Positions 12,144-23,427 of a stretch of DNA of 64,000 nt are shown here, piece by piece. The stretch comes from Glandiceps talaboti (lineage: Eukaryota; Hemichordata; Enteropneusta; Spengelidae). How positions within the stretch are numbered: position 1 is the first letter of the stretch; each line of letters begins with the position of its first letter. The notes below the pieces were generated by a model. It ran no database searches. It was not told the DNA's origin and saw only the letters and a program-made list of their open reading frames with translations. The DNA is taken from the NCBI RefSeq assembly GCF_964340395.1, contig NC_135562.1, positions 18,169,985-18,233,984 on the forward strand, read 5' to 3'. Both the position numbers and the translations under genes were made by a program.

Positions 12144-14340
12144 GAAATGAAGAATGATAATACGTGTACCTTCAATAACTCAGGGAATATATGATCTTTT
12201 TCCAACAATAGGACTGACAGAATTTCCTTTTCACCAAAATCTTAGTATTATCTCTGAATATGTGAGATATCTATGGCTAGGGTATTAAATCATACAAAAT
12301 ATTGTAAGGAAATATTGGTCATGTGAGCAAGGATATTAAAGCAGGTAATTATTGTAATATGAAAGTATAGTTACCTTATAATTCTTTGGACACTTTTATG
12401 GAAACATACAATGTAAATGTTTTTTATTACTCAATTGTTGGATTTTTTGGGGTACTGTGCAAGAAATATGTAAATGATTTCAGAAAAGAATGGTATGCCT
12501 GTCACCTTCTGAACATAACTGTCTTCCAAGTTTGTTCTGAACACGTAGTGAAACACAGCTGTCTATGCATCATTACATATATATGTGTACACCTGTACAA
12601 TTACACACCTGCAGGCATACACAATGTAGCATAACTAAAGCTCACAATTGTCTTTCTGATGAATCCAGGTAGACATCACATAAATGTGAGGTATTGTGAT
12701 TCTCTGAATTTAACATGAAGCACCAGGAGGTTCGATGTAGCTGAATTCCAACATCATAAACTACAGGCCTCTTCATTGCACCATCCAAAATGTGCCATAT
12801 GCCCACCAAGAAGTGCTTCAGCAGAAATACATAATATTATTTGTTCTGGCTTATGAGAATGAATTCAGCCAGTCACTTTTTTGTAAAACTTTCTATACAT
12901 TATATTTGTATTTTCATACGGGAGAATTAAACAAAATATACTTGGTCAATATCCTTTGCTTTTTTTGTACCATCATGTAGTTGAAAGTGTAGAGAATATG
13001 GTCGGAAAATACTGGTAATTCATGATTCAAAGTGGAAGAATTTGTCAATTTCAATATAACAACATACAGGTCAAAACAATTTACTGTAATATGGTATAAA
13101 CACTTCATGAAAGGATGGCATTTCCTCTTCTGTATACATGACCATCGACGTGTCGTAATGGAACTACAATTCTGTTTTGTGACCGTCATGTATACAGAAC
13201 TTGAAACGCCATCCTTTAATGCAATGAAATGATGACATTTATTATAGTATTTCACCAAAATGTTCAAGAGATAGATGCCTTAAAGTGGCACAAAGTGAGT
13301 TTACAAACTTTTTATTCAAGTGAAAATACTTATGTAAAACCTCAAATAAACTGTTTTAGCATAATGTCAAATGTTGATGCTGCCTTTTATGAAATTACAT
13401 ATTGTCTTCTGGCATTGTTCAAACAGTTCATTTGCATAGTAGTGATTTCCTCAATATGTTTCTATACATATAATAAATTACATCATCGGATCATTTATAA
13501 GCTTAGTTCACATCATAATACCAGGTGTGACTTCAGTCAATGCAAGTGATGGTTAAGTATGCTGCAGGAAGTAGAATGCTGTGAGTGCATTTTAAATATG
13601 CAGCAAATATTGCACTGAAAAATGTATAAATGTATAAAAAATAAAATGGAAAATAATGACAAAGGGCCTCATTTGAAGTGTTTGAACAATGATGTAACAT
13701 TTAGCCACCCTGTATAATTATAATTTATAACCACAGAAAACCTGAAACCTAACTACTTTTGGGGTGGCATTTTTTATATTCTGATTGCACCTTATAGTCA
13801 ATCAATGAATAAATAAATAAATAGATTTATTTACTTACCAGATTTTGTACAGGAATCTCAGACATTTTTTAATAAGTAGCATCACCCTGAGAAGATACTA
13901 TCTGTGATTATGGTATGTACATTCAAATGGTGAGCAAATAAAATGTTTGTATTATCTGATGAGAAAAGTGTATTTTATAATGAAAGGAGGTACTGTTGCT
14001 GCTGATTACCTCTGATTATTTAGCCCAGCAAAGTTAAGGGGAGGGGAGTAATTAGACTTGGCATTGCAAACATCTGTGTCATGTCACGTGTGTTTATCTG
14101 TACAGTGAACAACAATGTAACATGAAAAGCCTCAGATAAACTTGGTAGAAAGGTGATTTACCAAAGGGACATATGCTCATCCCTTATTTTCCTGTCCTTG
14201 TCAATTAAAAGAAACATTTGTCATAAAAATCCATGTTTGATACAATATCTCGGGTACTAATATCAATGAGACTTCATTCAAGTGTCTCTCCTGTATTATC
14301 TTTTTCGCAGGGAAGAGAAAGCACCAATTTACCATTCACC
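12144..14340 (+). other. 3' UTR and downstream region of gene 1
   Basis: No further synthetase exon is present after the stop at 12141-12143. The stretch is AT-rich. An AATAAA at 13640-13645 is a candidate polyadenylation signal, and ATTAAA occurs near 12335. The ORFs here (longest 117 codons, minus strand) cover the hairpin and have no recognisable domain, so they are not called as genes. Confidence 0.4.
13108..13219. repeat. Long inverted repeat downstream of gene 1
   Basis: Two arms of about 36 nt, 13108-13143 and 13184-13219, pair with few mismatches (AAAGGATGGC with GCCATCCTTT; CTGTATACATGAC with GTCATGTATACAG) around a loop of about 40 nt. It is either a small MITE or, if the 3' UTR extends this far, a stable RNA hairpin upstream of the candidate poly(A) signal. 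Confidence 0.6.
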
Positions 14341-16131
14341 ATCAAATATCAAATATCAAATATTATGTTACCTCTTTATTATAGACTTTAACAGGGTTTT
14401 ATACATTAAAATTCAAATGTACATCAACAGCCTTTGTAGGAGACGTGCGCTTTGTTATCGTCATTGTTTGCACTGAATTATACGAGATTTAAAGTGTGCA
14501 TTCCAAAGATATTGCCTAGTTACCACAAATAATTCATTATGCTAATTACTCATTATAGAACACACCGAGGTTTGAAGGATGCATTCCAAAGATATTGCCT
14601 AGTTACCACAAATCATTCATTATGCTAATTACTCATTATAGAACACACCGAGGTTTGTAGGATGCATTCCGAAGATATTGCCTAGCTACCACAAATCATT
14701 CATTATGCTAATTACTCATTCTAGGACACACCAAGTTTTGAGGGGTGCATTCCAAAGATATTGCCTAGTTACCAAAAATCATTCATTATGCGAATAACTC
14801 ATTATAAGACACACCGAGATTTGAGGGATGCATTCCAAAGATATTGCCTAGTTACCGAAAATCATTAATTGTGCTAATTACTCATAGGACACATCGATGA
14901 TAAAAGTCGGTTTGAGATTTGAAGGATGCATTCCAAAGATATTGCCTAGTTACCATAAATCATTCATTATGCTAATTACTCATTATAGAACACATCAAGG
15001 TTTGAAGGATGCATTCCAAAGATATTGCCTAGTTACCACAAATCATTCATTATGCTAGTTACTCATAATAGGAAACAGACTTTTATCATCAATGTATATG
15101 AGATTTGAAGGATGCATTCCAAAGATATTACTCAATACGTGAAATCTGTAATAAGTAAATGTATCATTGATTTTCAAATGGTATATAGCTATAATAAATT
15201 TAATGTAAGATGACTTGTCAATATGAAAAGGAAAATAAATAGGACATAATTGAAACCCCTAAATCAGTGTGCTATTTGCAAATTCAGAGAAAATAGTCGT
15301 GTGACGTTCAATTCATGCCAAAATCGCTATGAACTTTCTTCAGTCTAAACCGAAGTGCAGTTGAGTGTCAAATGATTGCCCCATATAACAAAGAAGGTAT
15401 AAATTAGGCCGTCATCTCAGCTATCAGAGAGAAGACGGTATACTTAACTTACTTATCTGAATATTGAAATTCTATTTCAGCATTGTTTTGGTTGCCTCTT
15501 GTTTTGTTCACATCTCTCATGACCTTAGCTGACATTTGGCTTGTACCAATCTAGGTTCATGTGGGTCAAACAAAGCCAACTGCGCCTTTGACTTTTTTCA
15601 TTATTTCTTAATTACACCGGTCTATACTCGATTTTCAGCGGACATGTCATTCGTTTTCCAAAGCATTGACATTATATTGCTGTATGTCATCCAAATTGTG
15701 CTATAGAGTGTGGCGGCTGTCGTTCCACTTGCTTAATAAGTGTAGAGGGTGTCATTCGACTAGCTGAATGTAGAAAGGGGTGACATTCCACTGACTACAT
15801 ACTGTAAATGCCTGTCCCGTTTCTGTCATTCGTATTAGGGTCACCACTCTAGTGACCCTCATCTCAAGCACTGGCAGTTGAAAAACTATATCACACTGGA
15901 AACACACTTTAGTTTCTTTGTTACCCTCTGACCTAGTACATGTACATTGTGAATTTAATAATCAGATACATGGCGATGTAGACGTTTCACGACATGTACA
16001 GTCACGCTACCTGTAGTGCATCTCAGCAAAGGACGCTTCGCGGGTATATCAAGACAGGCAGTCGTGACAGGCTTGGCATAGTTTTCAATCAAGGTACAAT
16101 TGCAAGGTGAGGACGAAAATGATGCACATTC
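14340..16131 (+). repeat. Large direct repeat, copy A (matches 51905-53280)
   Basis: This block is collinear with 51905-53280. Shared landmarks in order: ATCAAATATCAAAT, the minisatellite core, GTGACGTTCAATTCATGCC, TCTCATGACCTTAGC, GGACATGTCATTCG, GTGGCGGCTGTC, TTTTAGGGTCACCACTC or its variant, GCACTGGCAGTTG, and finally TTTTCAATC.AGGTACAAT with AAGGTGAG. In copy B the end lies about 600 bp upstream of the start codon of gene 2. The shared end (AAG followed by GTGAG) looks like a 5' UTR exon and donor, so the block probably represents the promoter and first untranslated exon of a synthetase gene. Confidence 0.75.
14476..15130. repeat. 83-bp minisatellite, 8 units
   Basis: A tandem array whose unit holds GCATTCCAAAGATATTGCC, TAGTTACC, and CATTATGCTAATTACTCAT. 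Unit starts lie at about 14498, 14581, 14664, 14747, 14831, 14928, 15011 and 15114, so the period is 83 bp with two longer units of 97 and 103 bp. Only about three units remain in the matching block at 52004-52240. Confidence 0.9.
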
Positions 16132-16339
16132 TTAGGGGAGAACCATTTTATTGTTTGATTTATTTTTTTGTTGGGGGGGGGGGAGAGGAAGTGGGTATCG
16201 CAGCATTTTCCCCCATCATTGATAGCAATTTTTTTCTATTATCAGTCCTGCATCAAATTATGTTTTCCATGTGCCGAAACAATGCACATTTTTTTTCCTC
16301 GGTTACCAATTTTGTGAATAGTGAATATTTATTTCGCAT

Positions 16340-16950
16340 TTATAGGCTATCGGCCTAAAATACATATACGAACAAATAAAGCAAGACAAAAAGTAAAATG
16401 ATTATTACGTACATGGAACGAAAATATACAACTTGACACGTGTCAAGAATATACACAACTTATGAAATGGAAAAAGTTTTCTCTCAATCTAAATGCCTAA
16501 TTATAAATATACATTGCAAGTTGTCTTATGTGATGAGGATTTTTACTTACCATTAAATGATACAAATTATCTAGCGACGGATGAGTCCAAATATTACATG
16601 GAAGGTATTGCTGTCTTAGAGGAGTACATGTATACAAATCACAAATAAACAGAAAATGATACTCGTTTCCAATAAAACTATGGTCGTTGATTGAACAAAA
16701 TTTGTCTATCCTGTAAATTTATCCCATCCCTTCTTCCAGTCTCAATACACAGATCATGCAATGAACATTTAAACCTTACTAAGGCAACATTAAATTTATG
16801 AATATTAATACAATCCAAATAAAGCTCAGATTCTAAAAGTGTCTTAAGATTACAATAACTCCTTAACTTGGAAGATGAATTCATACTATCATGCCATTCT
16901 TGAAAGAAACAAACAATATCCTTGTACTGTGCGCCCTCACCGACCACATA
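16340..16950 (-). mobile_element. 3' end of a non-LTR retrotransposon (LINE), relic
   Basis: Minus-strand reading frames show the C-terminal region typical of many animal LINE ORF2 proteins: WHDSMNSSSKLRSYCNLKT, then LYLDCI, and IETGRRDGI (within 16678-16947). After frame breaks comes a stretch resembling YHFLFICDLYT and a zinc-knuckle-like tail. The end at about 16345 (minus strand) reads GCCTATAAATGCGAAATAAA, like LINE tails. There are multiple stops and frameshifts, so the element is dead. The clade is not resolved. Confidence 0.65.
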
Positions 16951-18490
16951 GATATAACCATTCGTTGACGTGTGACTTCGACGCTCCGTGTTATTATCGG
17001 TACATACAAAATAACTCGTTAAGCTTTAATTTTAGCAATCCGAAGCTCCGAGGACTGTGAGAAAGTCTAACCTGGACCCATGACAACAATTACCCTACTA
17101 CCGTAGTGTATTGAGTATCGTCTCTGACTGTTTGTGTAAAAAAAAAAATCTGAACCGGATGAAGAGAACTATGGCTAAACATGGACTCTTAGACTAGAGT
17201 GCGAGTTTTTTTTTTGACGCGGCAGCGTGATGTGTTGACTGTACTGTCCTGTGTCATCCACTATGAACCGGTGTTTGGCATGATGCAGTAATTTTCCAGA
17301 TACAATGGTAACAAAAATTGCAACATTTCTAAGTTTATACTTTGATTACGACATGACAGGACTTGCATTATCACATGCATCAAATTGAAAACAAATGCAT
17401 TTTTTTTTACTGTTTTTACAAACAATAAAAACCTATATCGTACTGAAGATATTTACGAAGCGTACCTGCCTAGCGCCTTCTTTACTAGTCGCTTGGCTTG
17501 AACGAGATGCCGAGAGTAAAATAGGTAACACAAGATCAGATTCATGTAGGTGAAACTGGATATATCTTTGAATAAATGTTTTTATTTACTCCAAATTCGA
17601 ATTGGTCATAAGGACCGATAAGTTGTTGTAATTCAGAAAAACTGTCGGTCCAAACGGAAATATGTTGGTCTCGGACCGAAGGACCGGCGTTATGATTTCG
17701 CACGCTGGTAGGGACCACCGCGCGCCGCGATCGTAAAGGACGACCATCTATCACTGTACTTGACAGGAGACAACTTGTACAAAGTCGTGACGTAGCATCA
17801 CCCTGGGAGGCATCACTATATCATTGTTAAATGATCTTGTCACCCACCAATGATATAAGAAAACTATCACGTGGAAACATCATTACATGACAGTAGGTGA
17901 ATGCACTATAACAATCGTGACGTGATGTGAGATAAGGACAAACCCCGGGACAACGACGATCGCGATCGTCGCCTCGTCACGTACATGTATTAAGAAAGTC
18001 GTGACGTCACTACATACTTTTAAGACAACCAATCACTAACGAAAATACTTTCATCGTAGGTGCCCGCCCACGTACGCGTTACGATAACGTTTAGGCTCGT
18101 CACGTAAAACATAAGCACACATACACTGGGACATTTTTTCAAGCCGTGTACAAGAAAGCCCCTGCAGAACTCATTGTACTAGTAACGGTTTGATCAATTT
18201 GTGTTACAGATTGTTATGGTCTACTCTACTTGCTTCAGCAACTACATGTATACGACGTCAAATGTGTATGCATTTTCATAGTGGTTATGTATATGCAACA
18301 TCCATTGAAAAATTCAAACAGAAAAAACACTGTGTTATTCTTGCATAATCGTGTATATATAGGTGTGTTCTATACTTCAGTGTTTTGAGTAACCCCCCCC
18401 CCCTTTCACGCCCCAGTTTTTCATTAACCCCTTTCCTCTTCACTCGCCAGTTTTTGAGTGACCCCTCCTATTCCTTTGATCGACCCCCGT
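16951..18490. other. Intergenic region with clustered TGACGT-type sites
   Basis: No gene is supported. The stretch 17780-18120 carries several GTGACGT, GTCACGT and CACGTAC motifs including a perfect palindromic TGACGTCA (CRE/ATF type) near 18003-18010. The minus-strand ORF at 17542-17754 has no recognisable domain. Similar CRE-bearing sequence recurs at about 19609 and 36715 in the triplicated segment. Confidence 0.4.
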
Positions 18491-18494
18491 TCAT

Positions 18495-18570
18495 AAATAA
18501 TGACGGCTCCCTTAGCGACAGGATTAGCAGTCAGGAGGTCACGTGTTCGAATCTCACTGGATATTAAACA
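18495..18570 (+). repeat. tRNA-derived SINE-like fragment
   Basis: The sequence has an A-box-like TTAGCGACAGGATTAGCAG, 20 nt later a B-box-like GTGTTCGAATCTCAC, preceded by GACGGCTCCC. The spacing fits an RNA polymerase III promoter, but the T stem does not pair, so it is not a functional tRNA. The same leader (ATAATGACGGCTCCCTTAG) occurs truncated at 36609-36632 in segment copy 2. Confidence 0.35.
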
Positions 18571-20319
18571 GTGCAGTGTTCTACAGACTCGATGTGTAGG
18601 CTGTATCACTTGTCTCACTCACAAGACGAGTGCGAATTTGGGGGGGGGGGGGTTGACTCCTGGAGTGATTATAATGACTCAAAAAGTCGGGGACGATTAC
18701 TCACATGGAGTCCGTAGGTCTGTGTTTGCCCGGCCTGGGTGACTCTGGGATAGCATGTGTATATGCATGGCCATGGTGTCGCAGGTGAAGAGCCGCCACA
18801 AATTATACATAGGGGTGGTGCATGGTGTGGCCATTGCCTATGTTTTTGAATGCATGGTGCCACCTCTACCACACGAACCCATCTTTGCTTTTCACCCATA
18901 TAAACGAAATGGAATATTATTGACATGCTTCCCGCCAAAAATATATAATGTTTCTTATTTGGTGAGATCAACAATTGAAAAACAGGTCAATGACATGTAC
19001 AAATATTGTCAAAGAGTCGAAAGCCTTTTTATTGCTAACAATAACATCTAAAATTCACATTGTACTTTGTAACACCATTTGTTCGTGTTTCAATGTGTGT
19101 ACATCCTTCCAGAAAAATCACAGTAATCCTATCAATAAATCCGAAATCGGTTCTTCTAGCACGGAGGGAGAAATATCAGTCGAGATTTTCGCTTTTAAAG
19201 TATCCAAAATCATGAATTGTTGTGAAAGTTACGGCGAGTTGAAAATGCCCCAAAATACGGCTGGTGAGCACTGAGCCAGCCACCATTGTAAACGTACCAC
19301 ACATCGAAGTGTACACAATGGCGGCTCACTGCGTAATGAGCTCTCACAGTTGTTTTTACCCATCATGGTCTGCACCCCTTCCAGCCTCCTCTGCATTCTT
19401 CCATACAGCTGCAACCATTTCAAGACCCTCCTGGTGTTTACAGCTCCCTCTTGTTAGACCAAAATGACATTTTACCCCATACTAGCATGTAAACAGAGCT
19501 GCAGAGTTCATATATTCTTTCGTACGATCGTTGTCTTCAGTTTGATTAACGTGTCCACGCGAAAGGATGTCTGATCACGCGGTGGAAAGCTGGCCGTGTG
19601 CGATTCTAGTGACGTCACTACTTCGCTCGTGAACAACCAATCAGGAAAGCGATATACAAAACTAAGTAGTGACATCATACTTTTTCTTTTCAGACAACCA
19701 ATCATCAGAGACTATCTTGACGTGCCAATTTTTGCTCATGAGTCATGACATGACGTGCTAGCTGGTGATATTGTATCGTGGAATGTGTTCTCGTGACAAC
19801 AAATAAAAACGTTAAGTTTACGTACGTCTTTATAACAAAATCACATAACGTCTAATTTTCGTGAACAAAATCCGAAATTGCACACGTGTCCCCACGCAAA
19901 GAAAAATGAGGGAATTAGGGTAATTAGCAAATATGGGAAATATATTACTCGTTGTATGTTGATGTATAGCACTAAAGTATACTCGACAAACAATACAATA
20001 AATATGAATGAAAAAATATACATACGACAATGTATTGCTTTCCTTTATATCTTGTTTATTTATTTATTTATTTTTATCGATTCCACAACACCATCTCGTA
20101 CTGTTTTTTTCCCTCAACCCGACGTGCGCAAATTTGATACAATGTTTCTTTGTCATCAAGCGTCGAGCTAATGTCTGGAGTATTTACGAAAGTCATCGAG
20201 TGCAGAATCGATCGACCCCCGGGATATCAAATGGTCCACCCTAAATAACGAACACGTTGCAACATGTTGTTGACGTGAAATACACAACCGGCAACAAAGA
20301 GAACGTAGCTCGTGATGGG

Positions 20320-20327
20320 TATAAATA
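20320..20327 (+). promoter_or_regulatory. TATA box of coiled-coil ORF, copy 1
   Basis: TATAAATA lies 233 nt upstream of the ATG at 20553. The aligned sites are TATAAAAA at 37421-37428 (copy 2) and a weakened TATTAAAA at 46640-46647 (copy 3). The surrounding GTAGCTCGTGAT...GAGTG.GCTAC sequence is conserved in all three, which supports a real core promoter. Confidence 0.55.
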
Positions 20328-20552
20328 GAGTGTGCTACCCTTAAGAATTCAGAACGAGTCGAAACCAGCGTTAACGTTCCTTGGTCCGAACCGGTGGGTT
20401 ATTCCAAACGACATATAACACCGAACTTAGTCAATTTTATGACAACATATTAGAAACTGTCGACTACAAAGGTGGCTTAAGCTTGGAGTTACGGAGACAC
20501 TTAACGATATCACAACCAGGTAAACAGGATTTCCTCAAACAACCAGCGCATT

Positions 20553-21059
20553 ATGGATTTGGACAAAGAAAGGAGAGATATCGAAAGAATGATTAGCCAA
20601 CACGTCAACAGACCGATAACAAGATCTACAGATGACGAGGTTAGTACAGCCTTAAACATAATCGGTTCAAACGAGCCTATCCTTGGACGAGCCCTCATCA
20701 GTATGAACGACACCATTGTGAAACAAAACGAGTCACTACGTCAAATGGACGAAGAAATAGAATTACTCGCGGGAGAAAAGAGAGAAACTACCACCGAACG
20801 GACGGAGAGGCTGATGAGTTTACTTGTCGAGAAGGATGAGGAATTTGCTTCACTACGAGCGGAAAACAGAGATCTCCATGGAAACCTTGGACACATGGAA
20901 AACGAGCTTTTGCAAATGGAAGTGGAGATGACTCGTATCAAGAAGGATTTTGCAGAGAACTGTGAGAACGTTAAATTTTTAACGAATGAGTTTCGTCTTC
21001 GTGGTTTGAACACAACCACTTCTCTCAATAGAAATGAACCAAATTGTTCGAAAGAATAA
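20553..21059 (+). CDS. Unrecognised 168-residue coiled-coil protein (copy 1, full length)
   Basis: I do not recognise this family. The ORF encodes a very charged protein. After a leader beginning MDLDKERRDIERMI, a long region (about residues 50-145) has heptad-like Leu/Ile/Met spacing (EIELLAGEK, ERLMSLLVEKDEE, SLRAENRDLHGNL, HMENELLQMEVEM), predicting a parallel or intermolecular coiled coil. It lacks a signal peptide or membrane segment. It ends NCSKE. A TATA box sits 233 nt upstream and an AATAAT-rich stretch follows the stop. Copies 2 and 3 have shifted frames near residues 120-130, so copy 1 is the only long version. Between copies, many of the substitutions change amino acids. Confidence 0.5.
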   Translation: MDLDKERRDIERMISQHVNRPITRSTDDEVSTALNIIGSNEPILGRALISMNDTIVKQNESLRQMDEEIELLAGEKRETTTERTERLMSLLVEKDEEFASLRAENRDLHGNLGHMENELLQMEVEMTRIKKDFAENCENVKFLTNEFRLRGLNTTTSLNRNEPNCSKE

Positions 21060-21327
21060 TAATTATATAATAATAATAACAATAATAATACAAGTTGAAT
21101 TGAACTAGACTCTGTCGTATAATGTATGTATTTTTCGTTTGCATTGTTGTGAGCAAGTGTATTACATGTATGTATGTTTGACCATGTGCTACATAAATAT
21201 CCGTCACATGCCCCCCCCCCCCCCAATCCCGTCCTTTTACCCACTGACACATGCGCTCTTGTCCAGTCCATCTCCGATCGGGCCCCGACCGATCGACCAA
21301 ACATGGCGTACACAATATCGTGTGTGA

Positions 21328-21329
<2 letters not shown>

Positions 21330-21366
<37 letters not shown>
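21330..21366. repeat. (GT)n microsatellite, copy 1
   Basis: A perfect (GT)n of about 37 nt just downstream of the coiled-coil ORF. The allele in copy 2 (38439-38491) is about 52 nt and in copy 3 (47611-47633) about 23 nt, so the array changed length after duplication. Confidence 0.95.
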
Positions 21367-21370
<4 letters not shown>

Positions 21371-22552
21371 ACCCGAATATATCAGTGACATTGAACGGTG
21401 GTTTCGAACTGACTGGCATGTGTGGATCAACAATTGGACGGAAATGTCATACATCATATACACTCCCACTGTTAACATAAGACAAAGATAACATACAACT
21501 CTATTGAGTCTATCGAGGGGTAATATGAAGTACTACTAAGCACTACTAAGTGCAGTAATGAAGAACATTTTCAAAACAAATTGAAATTCTTCATAAACAA
21601 AATTGACACAAAGAGGATACAATTGAATCAGATGTGATTCGCTCGTTAAAGGGAGTCCGTTATGAGAATAGGGAGACTTATCTCCAAAATCGGACACCAA
21701 CACAATATCCAGAGATTCCTCTAGTCTTCAAAACAACATATAGTCCCAACATCGAAGCGTCTAAACTAAAAGATGCATTTAACAAAACATTGGGAACTGC
21801 TAGAAAATAACGTAACCTTGAACCAACTCTACCCGACCAAAAAAATCATAGCACAGAAATGGAACCAACATCTTAAAGACACAAACTTGTCACAACTAAA
21901 CTAAAGTCCTCTGCCTCTAAATGCAAGGCTGAAAATAGCCTTGCGGATCATATTATGCTCGAAATACTAGCATCTTTGTTTGATGAACAAAATTACAAAT
22001 TAAGCCAATGTCTCAGACAGAACTGCGACCTTCAACCAGTTTGGCTATTAATGATATGTGCAGCAACTGTGGTCTGTTTAACTTTTACAATATACTCGAA
22101 AAAACAAAAACAAAGTCAACTGTTTCATTTGAGATATTCTCCTCCAGCGTATTTTCTGGCGATCTTTGGGTTGTTAACCCCATACCATGATTCCCCTCCC
22201 TGATTCCTGAATCATCGAACCAGAGAGACATCGGAAGAAGACCACATCGACAACGCTACGACAAGTACTAGTGTAGACTACGTTCAACTTTATATGGGTT
22301 GGTGCTGGCTAAAGTTCGACAATTAATCAATGGAAGTCAGTTACTACCTGGTGGCAGCTACTACTATATTTACAACGATTCCCCCTCCCCTTACCCTTCA
22401 ACCTTATTCTTTTACAGAATTTGACCTTAGTGTCAAATAATCAAAATAAACACAGAACACAGAATACAAATAAACCACCCCAACAGTAAAAGCTTGTTAC
22501 ACACTTACTTAATATTGATGGTGTTTGGAGTTCCCTTCCCATATTACTACTG

Positions 22553-22577
22553 CACACACACACACACACACACACAC
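22553..22577. repeat. (CA)n microsatellite, copy 1
   Basis: A short (CA)n array, equivalent to 41041-41091 (copy 2, with an ATATAT interruption) and 48855-48885 (copy 3). Confidence 0.9.
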
Positions 22578-23305
22578 TTTGGTTTTGAGATCATAACAAT
22601 TATTTTTTATTTGATTGACTACCAACACATAAAAATCAGTGATCCATCCCAAAATGCATGCACAAAAATCAGTGACGCTCCAATCACTTGCGCAAAAAAT
22701 AGTGAACCACCCTCTAAAAACACCGCCCCCGCCCCCGTAATTTCTGTGAGAATTGGGTCATGGATATAGCGTGTCATAACCGTTACAAAATCACAACGTT
22801 ACGTTTTTTATCCGTCTACTTTTTGTGAACCATTTGATATGTCTTTTCTCGTCATATAAATTATAATATGGCTCGCTGTTTGTTTGCTCACTTCTTCGGA
22901 AACAGAGTCATCAATCAACACAAGGAATAGTTTGCCTACTTCGCTTGTCACATCAAATTCACTTAACTGCTTTAACTTTAAGAACAATCTGGACTCTCTC
23001 TGGGAACACTGGAAATATTCTACGAACATTGACTTCTCACTACAGCCATAAGGGGCAACATCAAAAGTTCAATATAATATATCTAATTTAATTGCTTAAG
23101 TTAGGTCCCAGACCCCCCCAGCCCCCCCCCATCTAACTTAACTGACCTAAAATTGAAAATCGTTTCAGACTCCTACTGTATACTTCCACTTTCAAACAAC
23201 GTACCAACATAATACTGAATTATAAATAAAATAGAAAACCATTTTAAACTCAGAAAAATACTTTTATTGAAAACCAACAGAACACAACAACACTGAATTT
23301 ACACG

Positions 23306-23427
23306 TCAAGTCACATTGATTACTAATACTGGTATGTCTGGTTTCACTTTCTTTTTTGAAATGGGAGACATTTCGTGACTGGGTGTAGGCTCATCAGCAA
23401 CACTTTGATCGGATGATTTTTGTTTAC
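23306..23427 (-). CDS. Possible 3'-terminal exon inside the outer Harbinger-like element
   Basis: On the minus strand a 3' splice site (TTTTTCAG) is followed by an open frame reading through SSDQSVADEPTPSHEMS and a basic ISKKKVKPDIPVLVINVT end, then a stop at 23306-23308. The same frame is kept in the nested copy at 24713-24834. A Ser/Pro-rich acidic stretch followed by a KKK cluster resembles a nuclear protein tail. The remaining exons were not established, so this is a weak gene call. Confidence 0.3.

Noticed and set aside
12386-13549. Cluster of plus- and minus-strand ORFs behind gene 1
   Set aside because: AT-rich, rich in Tyr/Phe/Ile/Cys, no family resemblance; several overlap the hairpin at 13108-13219. 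Best seen as 3' flanking sequence.
14476-15130. CRISPR-like array
   Set aside because: The 83-bp units are repeats without distinct spacers, in a eukaryotic intron-rich region; it is a minisatellite.
18495-18570. A functional tRNA gene
   Set aside because: A- and B-box-like motifs are present, but the acceptor and T stems do not pair; kept only as a possible SINE fragment.
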